The position numbers and the translations under genes are program-made. 6,797 nt of DNA, taken from positions 1 to 6,797 of the forward strand of contig JACCXE010000036.1 in assembly GCA_013697265.1 (NCBI GenBank), given 5' to 3'. The DNA comes from Actinomycetota bacterium. GTDB lineage: Bacteria; Actinomycetota; Acidimicrobiia; Acidimicrobiales; JACCXE01. Shown piece by piece: positions 6,726-6,797 of the stretch (its first letter is position 1; the number at the start of each line of letters is the position of its first letter). A model generated the notes under the pieces. It was not told where the DNA came from. It searched no databases and saw nothing but the letters and a program-made list of their open reading frames with translations.

Positions 6726-6797
6726 CCAGAGTCCTCGGGCCTGTCAGCGAGAGAACCACTCCCCAACACGAAGCCTCCAGGGCGACCGGCCCACACT

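Larger units (their letters stand above)
5141..6797 (+). mobile_element. IS1182-family-like insertion sequence (right end not identified)
   Basis: The element is defined by a full-length DDE transposase of the IS1182 type, oriented as aceE. Its left end is placed at about 5141, where GAGACTGCTGATTAATCCGC begins directly after the aceE stop region; this boundary is inferred, because no reverse-complement partner of that sequence appears in the 72 bases after the transposase stop. The right terminal repeat therefore probably lies beyond 6797, or the left end is misplaced. IS1182 elements are usually about 1.3-1.95 kb, so an end shortly past the window is expected. The transposase frame is unbroken, so the element may still be active. 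Confidence 0.75.

Noticed and set aside
6726..6797. Possible right terminal inverted repeat of the insertion sequence
   Set aside because: I compared the reverse complement of this stretch with 5135-5165 and found only short scattered matches (for example GAGGACTCTGG against GGAGACTGCTG), too weak to call an end.
1..6797. A previously undescribed defence or other multi-gene system
   Set aside because: All large genes belong to well-known families and no CRISPR-like repeat, toxin-antitoxin pair, phage gene or RNA template is visible. I see nothing that supports a new system.

Overview
The window reads as ordinary chromosomal core-metabolism DNA from a high-GC bacterium, with one insertion sequence at its right side. 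The GC-rich codon use, the homodimeric (AceE-type) pyruvate dehydrogenase E1, the weak Shine-Dalgarno sites and the actinobacterial-style IS1182 transposase point to Actinomycetota. A ThiH-type thiamine enzyme, less usual in that phylum, makes a deep lineage such as Acidimicrobiia a reasonable guess, but nothing in the window proves it.

Layout from left to right. Positions 2-460 (+) hold the C-terminal part of thiH. About 250 bases without a convincing gene follow, with a small hairpin cluster near 513-545. A minus-strand gene run then reads leftward from 2397: rnhA (RNase HI), a short-chain dehydrogenase of the HSD10 / 3-hydroxyacyl-CoA dehydrogenase type, and a 132-residue membrane protein of unknown function. 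The gaps are 18 and 62 bases, so the three may form one transcript that converges on thiH. Only 37 bases separate the rnhA start from the divergent aceE, a complete 899-residue E1p of the pyruvate dehydrogenase complex. Immediately after the aceE stop codon comes the left part of an IS1182-like insertion sequence with an intact 506-residue transposase. Its right end is not recognisable before the window ends.

Functionally, AceE feeds pyruvate carbon into acetyl-CoA and depends on thiamine diphosphate. ThiH makes the iminoglycine precursor of the thiazole half of that cofactor. The SDR probably works in acyl-CoA or branched-chain degradation, which also ends in acetyl- or propionyl-CoA. These links are thematic; no joint regulation is visible. 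No E2 or E3 gene of the pyruvate dehydrogenase complex lies in the window.

I found no CRISPR array, tRNA, rRNA, riboswitch or undescribed multi-gene system. The points most worth a second look are the IS abutting the aceE stop codon, the very short rnhA-aceE divergent region with its uncertain aceE start, and the uncharacterised membrane protein.
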